Positions 8,711 to 17,886 of a DNA stretch of 64,000 bases are shown here, piece after piece (within the stretch, counting starts at the first letter, position 1; every line of letters begins with the position of its first letter). This DNA is from Nonlabens ulvanivorans (GTDB lineage: Bacteria; Bacteroidota; Bacteroidia; Flavobacteriales; Flavobacteriaceae): positions 1-64,000 of the forward strand of contig NZ_BBMK01000004.1 of assembly GCF_000755285.1 (NCBI RefSeq). Direction: 5' to 3'. The notes beneath the pieces are model-generated. The model was not told the origin of the DNA, ran no database searches, and was given only the letters and a program-made list of their open reading frames with translations. Both the position numbers and the translations under genes were made by a program.

Positions 8711-9895
8711 TTACTCTTCAACTTGCGTGTATCCAGCTAATCCATGTAAACACTTTATAATTTGGTTGCCACCAGGTTCTCCTGCGTGATAGTGATATCC
8801 TCTGATTTCATCCGAATGTCCACCACACTCATCTAAATCTGTAGGTTGATGGCCTTGTTCATCTAACATTGAATAAATACCAAATCCATCAATAGCATAA
8901 CCAATAATGGACGAATGTAAATCTGTTTGAGAAACTTCTTTTGTGGATCCTGTAGCGGCATGATAATGATAACCGCCATGTGGATTTACATGGCCACCAT
9001 GATCATCTAATGGGGCTATAGTATGTGCTGCAAGGATGGCGTCAGTAGGAGCAGGCGGATCATAATTAACGCCATTAAAAGCAACACCTATAGCACTTCT
9101 CCCAAAGCTTTGAGAAGTGTTAAGATAAACTGGTGTTACTGGTATTACATAAGTGGTGACTTGATCTTTAAAATATTCTGGTAAGCATTCTACACAATAA
9201 TTTTGATAGGCTTCTTCAACATCTGGCTTTGCAGCTGCTAGACAACCTTCTTTTGTGTCTGTATATTTCACAGTTCCATCTTCACGGTAAAGTTTCCATT
9301 TATCATCATTATAAAAATCATTTAGACTAGCTATAAAATGACCTGATACATCATAGACTTTACCACCATCAAACCATATTCCTGCTTTATCATCTGTATC
9401 AGTAATTAGATTTGGACACCATGGACCCATTAGATGCTCTGTTGCTTGTGAGTTGGTTTTGAAAACATAACAAAGTGTTTCAACACCATTCAAATTGATC
9501 AATTGTTTTTGAATACCATCAATCATATTTTCTGAAATGAAATAATCTGTATTTACAGGAACAACCTTGATATCATGATTAACCTCTTTTGATAAATCCT
9601 TATCGCTATTGGCTGGTTTAGGAGGTCTATTACCTGGATTTGTCTCTGCAGTATTTAATTCTTGTAAGGTTAAAAAGCCATCTTGATCTGTATCTATATT
9701 TTTAAAATCACTAGATATCGGTCCTTGAGCTTCTTCTTTAGATAATCGACCATCGTTATCACGATCCATTTCTGTAATCAATTGCGCTGGTGATGGTTTG
9801 TTGTCTTTAGGTAAGTTAGAATCGCCATGTTCTTGATTTGATTTACAAGAAAGTAAAACAAATAATAGGAAAAATAAGTAGATATAAGACTTCAT
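8711..9895 (-). CDS. Lipoprotein with two EF-hands and a YHYH domain
   Basis: About 394 residues from the ATG at 9895, which gives a clean lipoprotein signal (LFFLLFVLLSC). An ATG 33 bases upstream is in frame but would spoil the signal. Two EF-hand loops follow, DRDNDGRLSKEE and DTDQDGFLTLQE, so calcium binding is likely. The C-terminal 250 residues carry the paired GGYHYHAATG and RGYHYHAGEPGG motifs of the YHYH domain, plus YAIDGFGIYS and several Cys. The role of YHYH proteins is not established. The His-rich repeats suggest metal binding, which is inference. The protein probably sits on the outer membrane. Confidence 0.8.
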   Translation of the reverse strand: MKSYIYLFFLLFVLLSCKSNQEHGDSNLPKDNKPSPAQLITEMDRDNDGRLSKEEAQGPISSDFKNIDTDQDGFLTLQELNTAETNPGNRPPKPANSDKDLSKEVNHDIKVVPVNTDYFISENMIDGIQKQLINLNGVETLCYVFKTNSQATEHLMGPWCPNLITDTDDKAGIWFDGGKVYDVSGHFIASLNDFYNDDKWKLYREDGTVKYTDTKEGCLAAAKPDVEEAYQNYCVECLPEYFKDQVTTYVIPVTPVYLNTSQSFGRSAIGVAFNGVNYDPPAPTDAILAAHTIAPLDDHGGHVNPHGGYHYHAATGSTKEVSQTDLHSSIIGYAIDGFGIYSMLDEQGHQPTDLDECGGHSDEIRGYHYHAGEPGGNQIIKCLHGLAGYTQVEE

Positions 9896-9977
9896 AAGGT
9901 TGATGATATTTATTTGAGACTTAGCCATATTGAATTAGTTTAAAATTACTAAACTATTATGGAGTAGCTATCATTTT

Positions 9978-10018
9978 TAAAAAAACAAAACCCTACCAAC
10001 ACATGTCAGTAGGGTTTT
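9978..10018 (-). terminator. Terminator of the M42 peptidase gene
   Basis: A 10-bp stem (9987-9996 with 10009-10018) around a 12-base loop. On the minus strand it is followed by a T-rich tract. Confidence 0.75.
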
Positions 10019-10061
10019 AAATTCTTTAAAATAAATAATATGCTAGAGTAGTGGACTACTA

Positions 10062-11171
10062 CTAGAATAAACCTTCATTCTTATTGTTGAAGTAATTAAA
10101 ATCATGATTGTTTTCAATCTTTAATAAAGACTGATAGATCATTTTAATCACATTTTCTACATCATCCCTATGTACCATTTCAACCGTAGTGTGCATATAA
10201 CGCAATGGCAATGATATCAACGCACTAGGGACACCACCATTAGAATAAGCGAACGCATCAGTATCTGTACCGGTAGAACGTGATGTTGCACGACGCTGGT
10301 ATGGGATATCATTTGCATCTGCAGCATCCATAATCAGGTTACGCAGGTTATTTTGTATAGCTGGCGCATAAGCTAGTACTGGACCTTTACCTATAGCAGC
10401 CTCACCATTTGATTTTTTATCAATCATAGGTGTAGTCGTATCATGCGTTACGTCAGTTACGATAGCTACATTAGGCTTGATAGTTTGTGTAATCATTTCT
10501 GCACCACGCAATCCTATTTCTTCTTGAACAGAGTTGGTCACATAAAGGCCAAAGTCTAATTCTTGTTTGTTTTCCTTTAATAGACGTGCTACCTCTGCAA
10601 TCATAAAACCACCCATACGGTTATCTAATGCACGACATACAAATTTGTTTTTATTCAATACAAAAAACTCATCTGGATAAGTGATTACGCATCCTACATC
10701 TACACCTAGTGCAAGAACTTCATCCTTTGTCTCACAACCAGTATCTATAAAAATGTTATCTGGTTTAGGCGGTTGTTCTTTTGCACGCGAACGTGTATGA
10801 ATTGCTGGCCAGCCAAAAACGCCAGTCACAATTCCTTTCTTAGTATGAATATTTACTTTTTTAGAAGGCGCAATCTGGTGATCTGATCCACCATTGCGCA
10901 CCACATAAATCAGTCCATCGTCTGTGATATAATTCACATACCACGATATCTCGTCTGCGTGCCCTTCTATAACCACCTTAAATTTTGCATCAGGATTAAT
11001 TACACCTACCGCAGTACCATAATTATCTGTAATGAACTCATCGACATATGGTTTAAGATAATCCATCCACACTTTCTGACCATTCCATTCATATCCAGTA
11101 GGTGACGCCGTGTTTAGGTATTTTTCTAGAAAATCTAGAGATTTTTTATTTAAAATGCTTTCTTGAGCCAT
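10062..11171 (-). CDS. M42-family dizinc aminopeptidase
   Basis: 369 residues from the ATG at 11171 (MAQESILNKKSLDFLEKYLN). The longer frame adds 32 residues foreign to the family. M42 enzymes are cytoplasmic, often dodecameric aminopeptidases. The metal ligands and catalytic residues are visible: His71 and Asp73 in IEGHADEIS, Asp183 in RALDNRMGG, Glu217/Glu218 in SVQEEIGLRGAE, Asp240 in IVTDVTHDT and His327 in LRYMHTTVE. The specificity (glutamyl, leucyl or broad) cannot be read from the sequence. The gene is divergent from the DUF4294 gene, with a 99-base shared upstream region, and has its own terminator. Confidence 0.9.
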   Translation of the reverse strand: MAQESILNKKSLDFLEKYLNTASPTGYEWNGQKVWMDYLKPYVDEFITDNYGTAVGVINPDAKFKVVIEGHADEISWYVNYITDDGLIYVVRNGGSDHQIAPSKKVNIHTKKGIVTGVFGWPAIHTRSRAKEQPPKPDNIFIDTGCETKDEVLALGVDVGCVITYPDEFFVLNKNKFVCRALDNRMGGFMIAEVARLLKENKQELDFGLYVTNSVQEEIGLRGAEMITQTIKPNVAIVTDVTHDTTTPMIDKKSNGEAAIGKGPVLAYAPAIQNNLRNLIMDAADANDIPYQRRATSRSTGTDTDAFAYSNGGVPSALISLPLRYMHTTVEMVHRDDVENVIKMIYQSLLKIENNHDFNYFNNKNEGLF

Positions 11172-11270
11172 GTGATAAAATTTAGTTTGTGAAGATAATA
11201 AACACCTACATAAATCGCTATTAATAGACAGCTTTCTTATTTTTGGAATGCTTTTGGCAATTACCATTTT

Positions 11271-12098
11271 ATGATCAATAAGATAATTATTATAATACTA
11301 GTATCGTTGGGTTCCGCTTTCGCGAAAGCGCAAACAACACCTACCACATTGCCAGTAAAAACAGATACGGTACAAACGCCGCAATACTTCTTTATAGATG
11401 GTGATTCTTTAAGTGCCATAGAACTGGATCGTGTGATGTTATTACAATCCTTAAAATTTGATAGTAGATACGAGAACATACGCTATCAAATCATTAAACG
11501 TAAGGTTAAGAAAGTATGGCCTTATGCAAAACTAGCTGCAGAACGACTAACAGAACTGGACCGCAGACTAGCTTCACTAGAATACGAAAGCGATAAAAAG
11601 AAGTATACAAAAATAGTACAGCGCTATGTAGAGGAAGAGTTTACGGCAGAACTTAAGAAACTAACCACTACCGAAGGACAAATTTTAATTAAGCTATTGC
11701 ATCGCCAGACTGGTATGACCACTTTTGAACTTTTAAAGCAATTGCGTAGTGGCTGGAGTGCCTTTTGGTTTAAAAATGCGGCAAGCCTTTTTGATATTGA
11801 TTTAAAAGCAGAGTATAGCCCAGAAACCAATATCGAAGATTTTTATATAGAAGATATCTTGCTCAATGAGTTTAAAAAAGAAACTCTTGAAGAGCAAGCA
11901 CCTGCCATAGAATACGATTATTTTAAAGGTCGTACTGCGTGGAATGAGTATGAAGATAACTTACCATCAGACTATGATTCTATACAACTGGCAGAGCGCG
12001 CTAGGATACGTAAAGAATATCTCGAAAAAAAGGCCAAAGAAAACGAGAAGAAACGTAAAAAACTAGAGCGCAAAAGACGTCGTGCGAGTAAGCAGTGA
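11271..12098 (+). CDS. DUF4294 secreted protein
   Basis: 275 residues. A signal peptide (INKIIIIILVSLGSAFAKAQ) is followed by a short Thr/Pro linker and the DUF4294 core. Typical core segments are YFFIDGDSLSAIELDRV, KRKVKKVWPYAKLAAERL and LIKLLHRQTGMTTFELLKQL. The last 40 residues are very basic and charged (KKAKENEKKRKKLERKRRR). The family is conserved in Bacteroidetes and its function is unknown. Notably, the c-region of the signal peptide, AFAKA, is encoded by a perfect copy of the dispersed palindrome at 11315-11330. Confidence 0.8.
   Translation: MINKIIIIILVSLGSAFAKAQTTPTTLPVKTDTVQTPQYFFIDGDSLSAIELDRVMLLQSLKFDSRYENIRYQIIKRKVKKVWPYAKLAAERLTELDRRLASLEYESDKKKYTKIVQRYVEEEFTAELKKLTTTEGQILIKLLHRQTGMTTFELLKQLRSGWSAFWFKNAASLFDIDLKAEYSPETNIEDFYIEDILLNEFKKETLEEQAPAIEYDYFKGRTAWNEYEDNLPSDYDSIQLAERARIRKEYLEKKAKENEKKRKKLERKRRRASKQ
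11315..11330. repeat. Dispersed palindrome inside the DUF4294 signal peptide
   Basis: Perfect 16-base copy, read as AFAKA just before the predicted signal-peptidase site. Confidence 0.85.
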
Positions 12099-12129
12099 TC
12101 ATGTGCGTGGTTTATCGTTTGATAAAGTT

Positions 12130-12498
12130 TTACATCTTTTTAATAGACCATGCCCACCAAATTAATAATGGATGGATCACTAACAATCTTACCCATGCAA
12201 TCCATGGTGCAATGCAAAAAGTACCTGCACAACTACCTTGTTGTATAAAATAAACATGGGATATAGTAAAGGCTAGTAACATGGTTATAGTAATGTAAAC
12301 AGCAACTAATCGAGTTTTTTTAACTAAAGCAAGTATTGCCACTAGCAGTTCAACAGCACCAGCGAGATAATTAATGATTACTTTATTACCCAGCCATTCT
12401 GGTATGACTTCTAGATATAAATCTGGTTGTACAAAGTGTAAAATACCAGCAACGGTATATAACATGATGAATGAGTAGAGTAGTAACTTATGGATCAT
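12130..12498 (-). CDS. DoxX/MauE-like small membrane protein
   Basis: 122 residues from the ATG at 12498, which overlaps the stop of the upstream gene as ATGA, so translational coupling is likely. There are four membrane helices. The segment YTVAGILHFVQPDLYLEVIPEW and the NYLAGAVELLVAILALVKK motif place it in the DoxX-like superfamily. A central GSCAGTFCIAPW motif carries two Cys. Members are poorly characterised; some supply quinone-linked subunits. It forms an operon with the four-helix protein before it. I cannot assign a substrate or partner. Confidence 0.7.
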   Translation of the reverse strand: MIHKLLLYSFIMLYTVAGILHFVQPDLYLEVIPEWLGNKVIINYLAGAVELLVAILALVKKTRLVAVYITITMLLAFTISHVYFIQQGSCAGTFCIAPWIAWVRLLVIHPLLIWWAWSIKKM

Positions 12499-12878
12499 GT
12501 AAGTTTCCATTTATAGTCGGTATGGACTTTCTTTAGAATTAAGAAGAATGGAATCCACCAAATAAAGTCATTTGTGATTAAGGTATATATAAATTCAAAA
12601 GGCACGACATCTTGTAAATAATTAAAGATAAACCCTAAAGGGCCAAAAATTTTACCCAAAAATCCTACGGCTACAATAGGCCAGTGCCGCATTGGGTTAT
12701 AACTAGCCCACCAGTACCCAAGACCATAAACACCGATAACCATTCCCATACCTTGCCACACCATTGGGTGATTTAAAGGTTCCATACCTACTAGTTCAAA
12801 GAAGTGATTAGGAAATAAAACGACCCATGCACCCCAAATAAGGTTATAGATAGCGGCTAGTTGTAAGGTAAGTTTCAT
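12495..12878 (-). CDS. Four-helix membrane protein of unknown function
   Basis: 127 residues with four hydrophobic segments. Tryptophan- and Gly-rich turns (YNLIWGAWVVLFPNHFFELV, MVWQGMGMVIGVYGLGYWW, GFLGKIFGPLGFIF) recall conserved flavobacterial membrane proteins without a defined role. The stop codon overlaps the start of the following DoxX-like gene by 4 bases. The pair may form a small membrane complex, which is inference from the overlap only. There are no catalytic residues that I can point to and no signal peptide apart from the first helix. Confidence 0.65.
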   Translation of the reverse strand: MKLTLQLAAIYNLIWGAWVVLFPNHFFELVGMEPLNHPMVWQGMGMVIGVYGLGYWWASYNPMRHWPIVAVGFLGKIFGPLGFIFNYLQDVVPFEFIYTLITNDFIWWIPFFLILKKVHTDYKWKLT

Positions 12879-12929
12879 GATCTTTTTTGTGTAAGTCCTT
12901 TAATACATAAATTCATTACACTAATCTAA

Positions 12930-14051
12930 TTATGAAATGTTTTTTCTATAAGTACGCCTGCGTTTGTGCAGGATTGGGTCATAGTTTTTCCATGATGCTT
13001 GTACTGCTAGATTATCTTCAAGTTCTGGATTAGTCTCACATAAACTTATACCGTAATCTATAAAATTTTGCGTGATGTTTCTAAACATCAATGCGGTAAC
13101 ACCTTTACCTTGATACTCTGGATCTATACCAATAAGATAAAAAGCAGCTCTATCATTCTTCTTTTTAGCTTTTAATAAATGTAAAAAGCCTAATGGAAAT
13201 AGTTTACCGTTTGCTTTTTGCAAAGCTCTAGAAAAAGAAGGCATTGTAATCGCAAAACCTATGAGCTTATCGTTTTCATCTACTACTAATTCTAGGTAGT
13301 CTGGGTTAATAAACGATAAATATTTTTCTTTATAAAGATCAATTTGGTATTGCTGAATGGGTACAAAAGTGACTAGTTGACTGTAAGTCTTATTTAATAA
13401 ATCAAACATGTCATCTACATAAGGTAGAATCTCTTTAGTTGATTTGAACTTAAGAGTTTTCAACTTATAACGTCTTCCTATAATATCTGCAAACTTGTTT
13501 ATTTTTTCTGGTATAGGATTGGGCGGTTTAAATTTAAATTCTACCCATTCTGCAGCTTTCTCATATCCTAACTGCTCTAGATGCTCTTTATAATAAGGAT
13601 CATTATACCATGTGATCATGGTGCTTAACTCTTCAAATCCTTTAATTAATAAACCAGCTTTGTCCATGTTAGAAAAGCCTACTGGACCTTCTACATATTC
13701 CAGTTCTTTTTCTTTTCCAATTTGATGTACTTTGTCTAGTAAGGCTTTTGTAACCTCTATGTCATCAATCATGTCTAACCAGCCAAAACGCATTTTTGAT
13801 TTGCGCTGCTCATTAATTTCTACATAATTAATGATAGCAGCAATACGCCCTACAATCTTTTTACCTTTATATGCTAGAAAAAGCCAGCAGTCTGCATTTT
13901 TAAAAACTTGATTCTTTTCAGGATCAAAGTTTGACATTTCGTCATTGACGATAGGCGGTACATAATAGATGTTGTCTTGATACAGCTCTTGCTGGAATTT
14001 GACAAACTTTTTGATATCAGCTTTTGCTGTAATTTGTTTGACTTCAATCAT
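12930..14051 (-). CDS. GNAT-superfamily acyltransferase-like protein
   Basis: 373 residues. It begins with a conserved segment found in a large Bacteroidetes family (FVKFQQELYQDNIYYVPPI, then CWLFLAYKGKKIVGRIAAII). The C-terminal half carries a GNAT-like acetyl-CoA site, YLIGIDPEYQGKGVTALMFR, with the Q/R-x-x-G-x-G/A pattern (QGKGVT). The end, KRRRTYRKNI, is basic. Homologues are sometimes mislabelled GTP cyclohydrolase, but no such motif is present. The acceptor is unknown. It is cytoplasmic and lies 9 bases downstream of the outer-membrane protein gene on the same strand. Confidence 0.75.
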   Translation of the reverse strand: MIEVKQITAKADIKKFVKFQQELYQDNIYYVPPIVNDEMSNFDPEKNQVFKNADCWLFLAYKGKKIVGRIAAIINYVEINEQRKSKMRFGWLDMIDDIEVTKALLDKVHQIGKEKELEYVEGPVGFSNMDKAGLLIKGFEELSTMITWYNDPYYKEHLEQLGYEKAAEWVEFKFKPPNPIPEKINKFADIIGRRYKLKTLKFKSTKEILPYVDDMFDLLNKTYSQLVTFVPIQQYQIDLYKEKYLSFINPDYLELVVDENDKLIGFAITMPSFSRALQKANGKLFPLGFLHLLKAKKKNDRAAFYLIGIDPEYQGKGVTALMFRNITQNFIDYGISLCETNPELEDNLAVQASWKNYDPILHKRRRTYRKNIS

Positions 14052-14060
14052 AGTAGATTC

Positions 14061-15020
14061 CTAGAAATCGATTTTTTTCTTTTTTTCTTTTTTGGATTTT
14101 CTACCGCTATCGTCACCAGTACCTTTCAAGTTCTTTTTCTGGCTTATAGTTTCATCGTCTTTATGAAAGTCAAAACGGTAAGACATTCCAACATTTGCTT
14201 GAAATACAGATGGAGTATCTTTAAAGTTGAATGTTGCACTTGCGTCTACCTGCCAGTCTTTAGTGATTAAATAAGCTAATCCACCACGTCCTAAATCATC
14301 ACTATAAAAATCTGATTTAAATCCTTGATACTCTCCAAAAACAGCCCATCGTCCGTTAATACTATGTGTCATCGTTAATATCCATTCATAAGAAGGGTAG
14401 TCAGTGGTAACTCGATCTACGATTAAATTAGTCACAAAAACCCATTGACCCCCCCAATTGTTTTGAGTAATTAATTCAAATCGTGGAGAAAAAGTAGGAT
14501 CGTTAGGCGGCGTTAACAAATTACTGTCTGACAAATCAATGTTAGCACCTGCATAAACGGATATAGCTGGAACAAAATCTCTCCAGTTCAATCTATTATT
14601 AGCTTTCCAACTCATGATATTTACTTTTTTCTCTCCAAAGAATTTCAAAGGATCAAAGACCAAATATTTAGCACCAATAGTACTTCTAGAAAAATTAGAG
14701 AAACTACTATCAACATTGCCAAAACCTCTATTATCCATTTGATTTACAGAAGCAAAGCTACCTATGAAAGAAAATTCAAGTCGTTCCATAAATGCACCAT
14801 AACGTAGTTGCATACTTAATCCGGTATAATCTCTTTCATAGCGTTGTAAATCATGTTGTTCTGTTCGATAGAATAGATTTCCTTCTATTTGAGCAACACC
14901 TTTACCTACCGCAAATGCGCCTTGAGATAAGCCTGGATTGTTAGTATTAATTGTTTCTGTGTATTGCGCCGTTGCCATTACACTTAATAAGCATAGGGAC
15001 ACAAATAATAATTTTTGCAT
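14061..15020 (-). CDS. Outer-membrane beta-barrel protein, MetA-pathway/transporter-like
   Basis: 319 residues from the ATG at 15020, giving the signal peptide MQKLLFVSLCLLSVMATAQ. The mature part is a series of alternating amphipathic strands (VAQIEGNLFYRTEQ, SMQLRYGAFMERLEFSFIGS, WAVFGEYQGF, WQVDASATFNF) ending in NVGMSYRFDF. This is the pattern of the phenol-degradation (MetA-like, PF13557) family of barrels. A very basic C-terminal tail (KSKKEKKKK) extends past the last strand, which is unusual for a barrel. The transported compound is unknown. Confidence 0.7.
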   Translation of the reverse strand: MQKLLFVSLCLLSVMATAQYTETINTNNPGLSQGAFAVGKGVAQIEGNLFYRTEQHDLQRYERDYTGLSMQLRYGAFMERLEFSFIGSFASVNQMDNRGFGNVDSSFSNFSRSTIGAKYLVFDPLKFFGEKKVNIMSWKANNRLNWRDFVPAISVYAGANIDLSDSNLLTPPNDPTFSPRFELITQNNWGGQWVFVTNLIVDRVTTDYPSYEWILTMTHSINGRWAVFGEYQGFKSDFYSDDLGRGGLAYLITKDWQVDASATFNFKDTPSVFQANVGMSYRFDFHKDDETISQKKNLKGTGDDSGRKSKKEKKKKIDF

Positions 15021-15118
15021 AAAAGCAGTCATAAAATGATTCCTTAAAAGTTCAAATTTAAGATATATTAAAGAGTAATAATAAAATGACTTTTTAATTT
15101 TACTTAAAATTACTTCTA

Positions 15119-15385
15119 TTGAAACTTTTACAAGTCATACTTATTGTTCTAGTAATCTACGTATCTGTACGATTAATATTTAAATATTATGGTGCTAATA
15201 TCTTAAAATGGTTAGGTAAAAAAGGCGATGCAGCGCATGTCCCGTAGCTTTGAGAAGCGTAGTGCATGTCTACAGACGACTTATTTAATCAACAACAAGG
15301 TTCTAATACAAATCAGAAAAAGGTTAATAACCCAACAGAAAAGAAAACTGTAGGTGAGTATGTGGACTTTGAGGAAATTGATTAA
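15119..15385 (+). CDS. DUF4834 small membrane protein (two compensating frameshifts)
   Basis: About 88 residues, hidden because two one-base errors split it. A TTG start at 15119 gives a membrane helix (KLLQVILIVLVIYVSVRLI). After removing one A from the A6 run at 15218-15223 the frame reads KKAMQRMSRSFEKRSA. After adding a base near 15261-15266 it continues MSTDDLFNQQQ and ends KTVGEYVDFEEID, the C-terminal signature of DUF4834. The family is small and conserved in Flavobacteria, with no known function. It lies 30 bases upstream of the YfhO gene, on the same strand. Confidence 0.75.
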
Positions 15386-15415
15386 TTTTCAACTTTCATT
15401 GACCTAGACGACTTC

Positions 15416-17886
15416 ATGATTTTTAATTTTAAGAAATTACTACCACATCTGGCTGTTCTAGCCATATTTGTTATTGCAGCATTAGCTTATTTTAATCCAG
15501 TGTTAAGCGGTAAAAAGCTCTATCAAAACGATATTGTTCAATACAAGGGTAATGCGCGACAACTTATCGAGCATCGTGCTGTTACAGGAGAAGAATTGTA
15601 CTGGACAGATTCTGTTTTTGGAGGAATGCCTACTTATCAGCTAGGAGCTCGTTATCCTTATGATTTCATAGATGGATTAGATCGTGCTTTAAGATTTTTA
15701 CCTCGTCCGGCAGATTACCTATTTATGTATTTCTTTTCTTTTTATATGCTCATGCTTGTCATGCGAGTGAATTGGAAGATAGGATTGCTAGGTGCTTTAG
15801 CCTTTGGTTTTTCAACTTATCTTATAATTATATTAGGAGTAGGACATAATGCAAAAGCACATGCTATCGCTTATTTCCCACTAGTACTCAGTGGAATCAT
15901 ATTAGTTTTTCAAAAACGATATCTATTAGGGTTTATAGTCACAGCACTAGCCATGGCGCTAGAGCTGCAGGCTAATCATCCACAAATGACTTATTACCTA
16001 TTACTAGCTGTTGTGATTTTAGGTATAGCATATCTTATTGATGCTATTCGTAAGAAGATGGTGCCCCCCCATTATTTTAAGTCTATAGGTATTATGGTTG
16101 CCGCCGTATTATTAGCATTAGGAACTAACGCCGGTAACCTTATGGCAACTAGCGAGTATTCTAAAGAAAGTACTCGTGGTAAATCTGATTTATCTATTAA
16201 TGCTCAAGGCGAAGAGGTAGTTCCACAAACAGGTCTAGATTATGATTACATCACGCAATATAGTTATGGGCTAAGTGAAAGTTTGAATTTACTAGTACCT
16301 AGATTTGCCGGTGGCGGCAGTAGTGCCAGACAGATGAAGATTCTAATGCCGTAAAATATTTAACGGATCAAGGATTGCCTAAAGCAGATGTTGTCCGTTT
16401 TGTAAATGAAAATGTGCCTTTGTATTGGGGCGATCAAATTATTGTAGAAGCACCACCTTATTTAGGTATAGGTGTTGTCTTTCTTGCAGTCTTAGGATTA
16501 TTTTTAGTAAAAGGTAGATTAAGATGGTGGACTAGTGCGGTAATCATACTAGCCTTATTACTATCTTATGGTAAAAACGCTGATTGGATTACCAGCTTTT
16601 TTATAGATGTGGTTCCATTATATAATAAATTCCGTGCGGTAACTTCTATACAGGTTTTAATAGAATTATGCGTGCCTATTCTCGCTGTGGTAGGTTTATG
16701 GCAATTTTTTAATGAAAAAAACACCCAAGAGACTAAAGCAAAAGCATTAAAATATGCTGGTATAGTAGTCGGTGGATTATTATTGATACTTATAGCAATT
16801 GGTGGTCAATTATTTGATTTTGCTAGTCCTATGGATCAATATTATATGGATAGTGATCAATTAGGAATCGGCTTTGTAGATGCTTTAAGAGATGATCGAT
16901 TTAACGTCATGCGGGCAGATGCATTAAGATCTTTGTTAATTGTAGGTGTCATCGCTGGTGCTTTGTTTTTACTGCTCAAAAAGAAACTATCAGAAAATCT
17001 AGTTTTAGTGACTGCTGGAGTAGTGATTTTATTCGACTTAGTAAGCTTTGATATGAACTATGTCAATAGCGATGATTATGTAACAGCTAGTGAGTATGAC
17101 AACGTGCATCGCAAAACTCCTGCAGATGATATAGCTATGAAAGACGCACAAGCTGGTGAACATTATAGAGTTTATGATTTATTACTTAATCCATTCAATT
17201 CTGGTAGAGCACCTTATTTTCATAAATCTATAGGTGGTTATCACGGTGCAAAACCTAGACGTATTCAAGAATTGTCTGAATTCTATCTTTTTGATGATAA
17301 TGGAATAGCACCGATAGGACGTGAGAATATTGAAATCTTAAGTATGTTCAACGTGCGCTATGTTATCGATACAGAAGAAACTGGTTATGTCGCCAAAGAA
17401 AATCCTATGGCTATGGGTAACGCTTGGTTTGTCGACTCCTTAAAAATCGTTGCAAATGATAATGAAGAAATTACAAGTCTTTCTGAACTTAATGGTAATC
17501 AACTAGCTGTTATTCAGCAAAGTCAAAAAGAATTGTTGAACCTTACCAAAACGCATGCAGACTCTACAGCCAGCATACAATTGGTAGATTATAATACACA
17601 ACGACTAGTTTATAGAAGTAGTAATACCCAAGAAGCACTAGCTGTTTTTAGCGAGATGTATTATCCGCATGGCTGGAAAGCAATTATAGATGGCACTGAG
17701 ACACCTATCGCTAGAGTTAACTATACATTACGTGGTATTAAAGTACCTGCTGGTTCTCATGAGATCATTATGAGTTTTGAACCACAGGTTGTTAAAACGG
17801 GAAGCAACGTTATGTTAGGTAGTAATATTCTATTGCTGTTCATCATATTAGGCGGAGTATTCTACTCGTTTAAGAAAAAATCTTAA
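15416..17886 (+). CDS. YfhO-family polytopic membrane protein (frameshifted)
   Basis: 823 residues after repair. It has about a dozen membrane helices and a large C-terminal extracytoplasmic domain ending with a final helix. Motifs of the YfhO family (PF09586) are present: NPVLSGKKLYQNDIVQYKGN near the N-terminus, FGGMPTYQLGARYP, and the late PHGWKAIIDGTETPIARVNY. YfhO-type proteins act in glycosylation of lipoteichoic acid or lipids in other bacteria; here a role in surface glycans is inferred from the two downstream genes. One C is missing in the CC at 16326-16327, and restoring it gives SSAQTDEDSNAVKYL. The stop codon abuts the next ATG. Confidence 0.85.

Noticed and set aside
12930..14051. 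GTP cyclohydrolase assignment for the GNAT-like gene
   Set aside because: No cyclohydrolase motif is present; the segment DPEYQGKGVTALMFR fits an acyltransferase.
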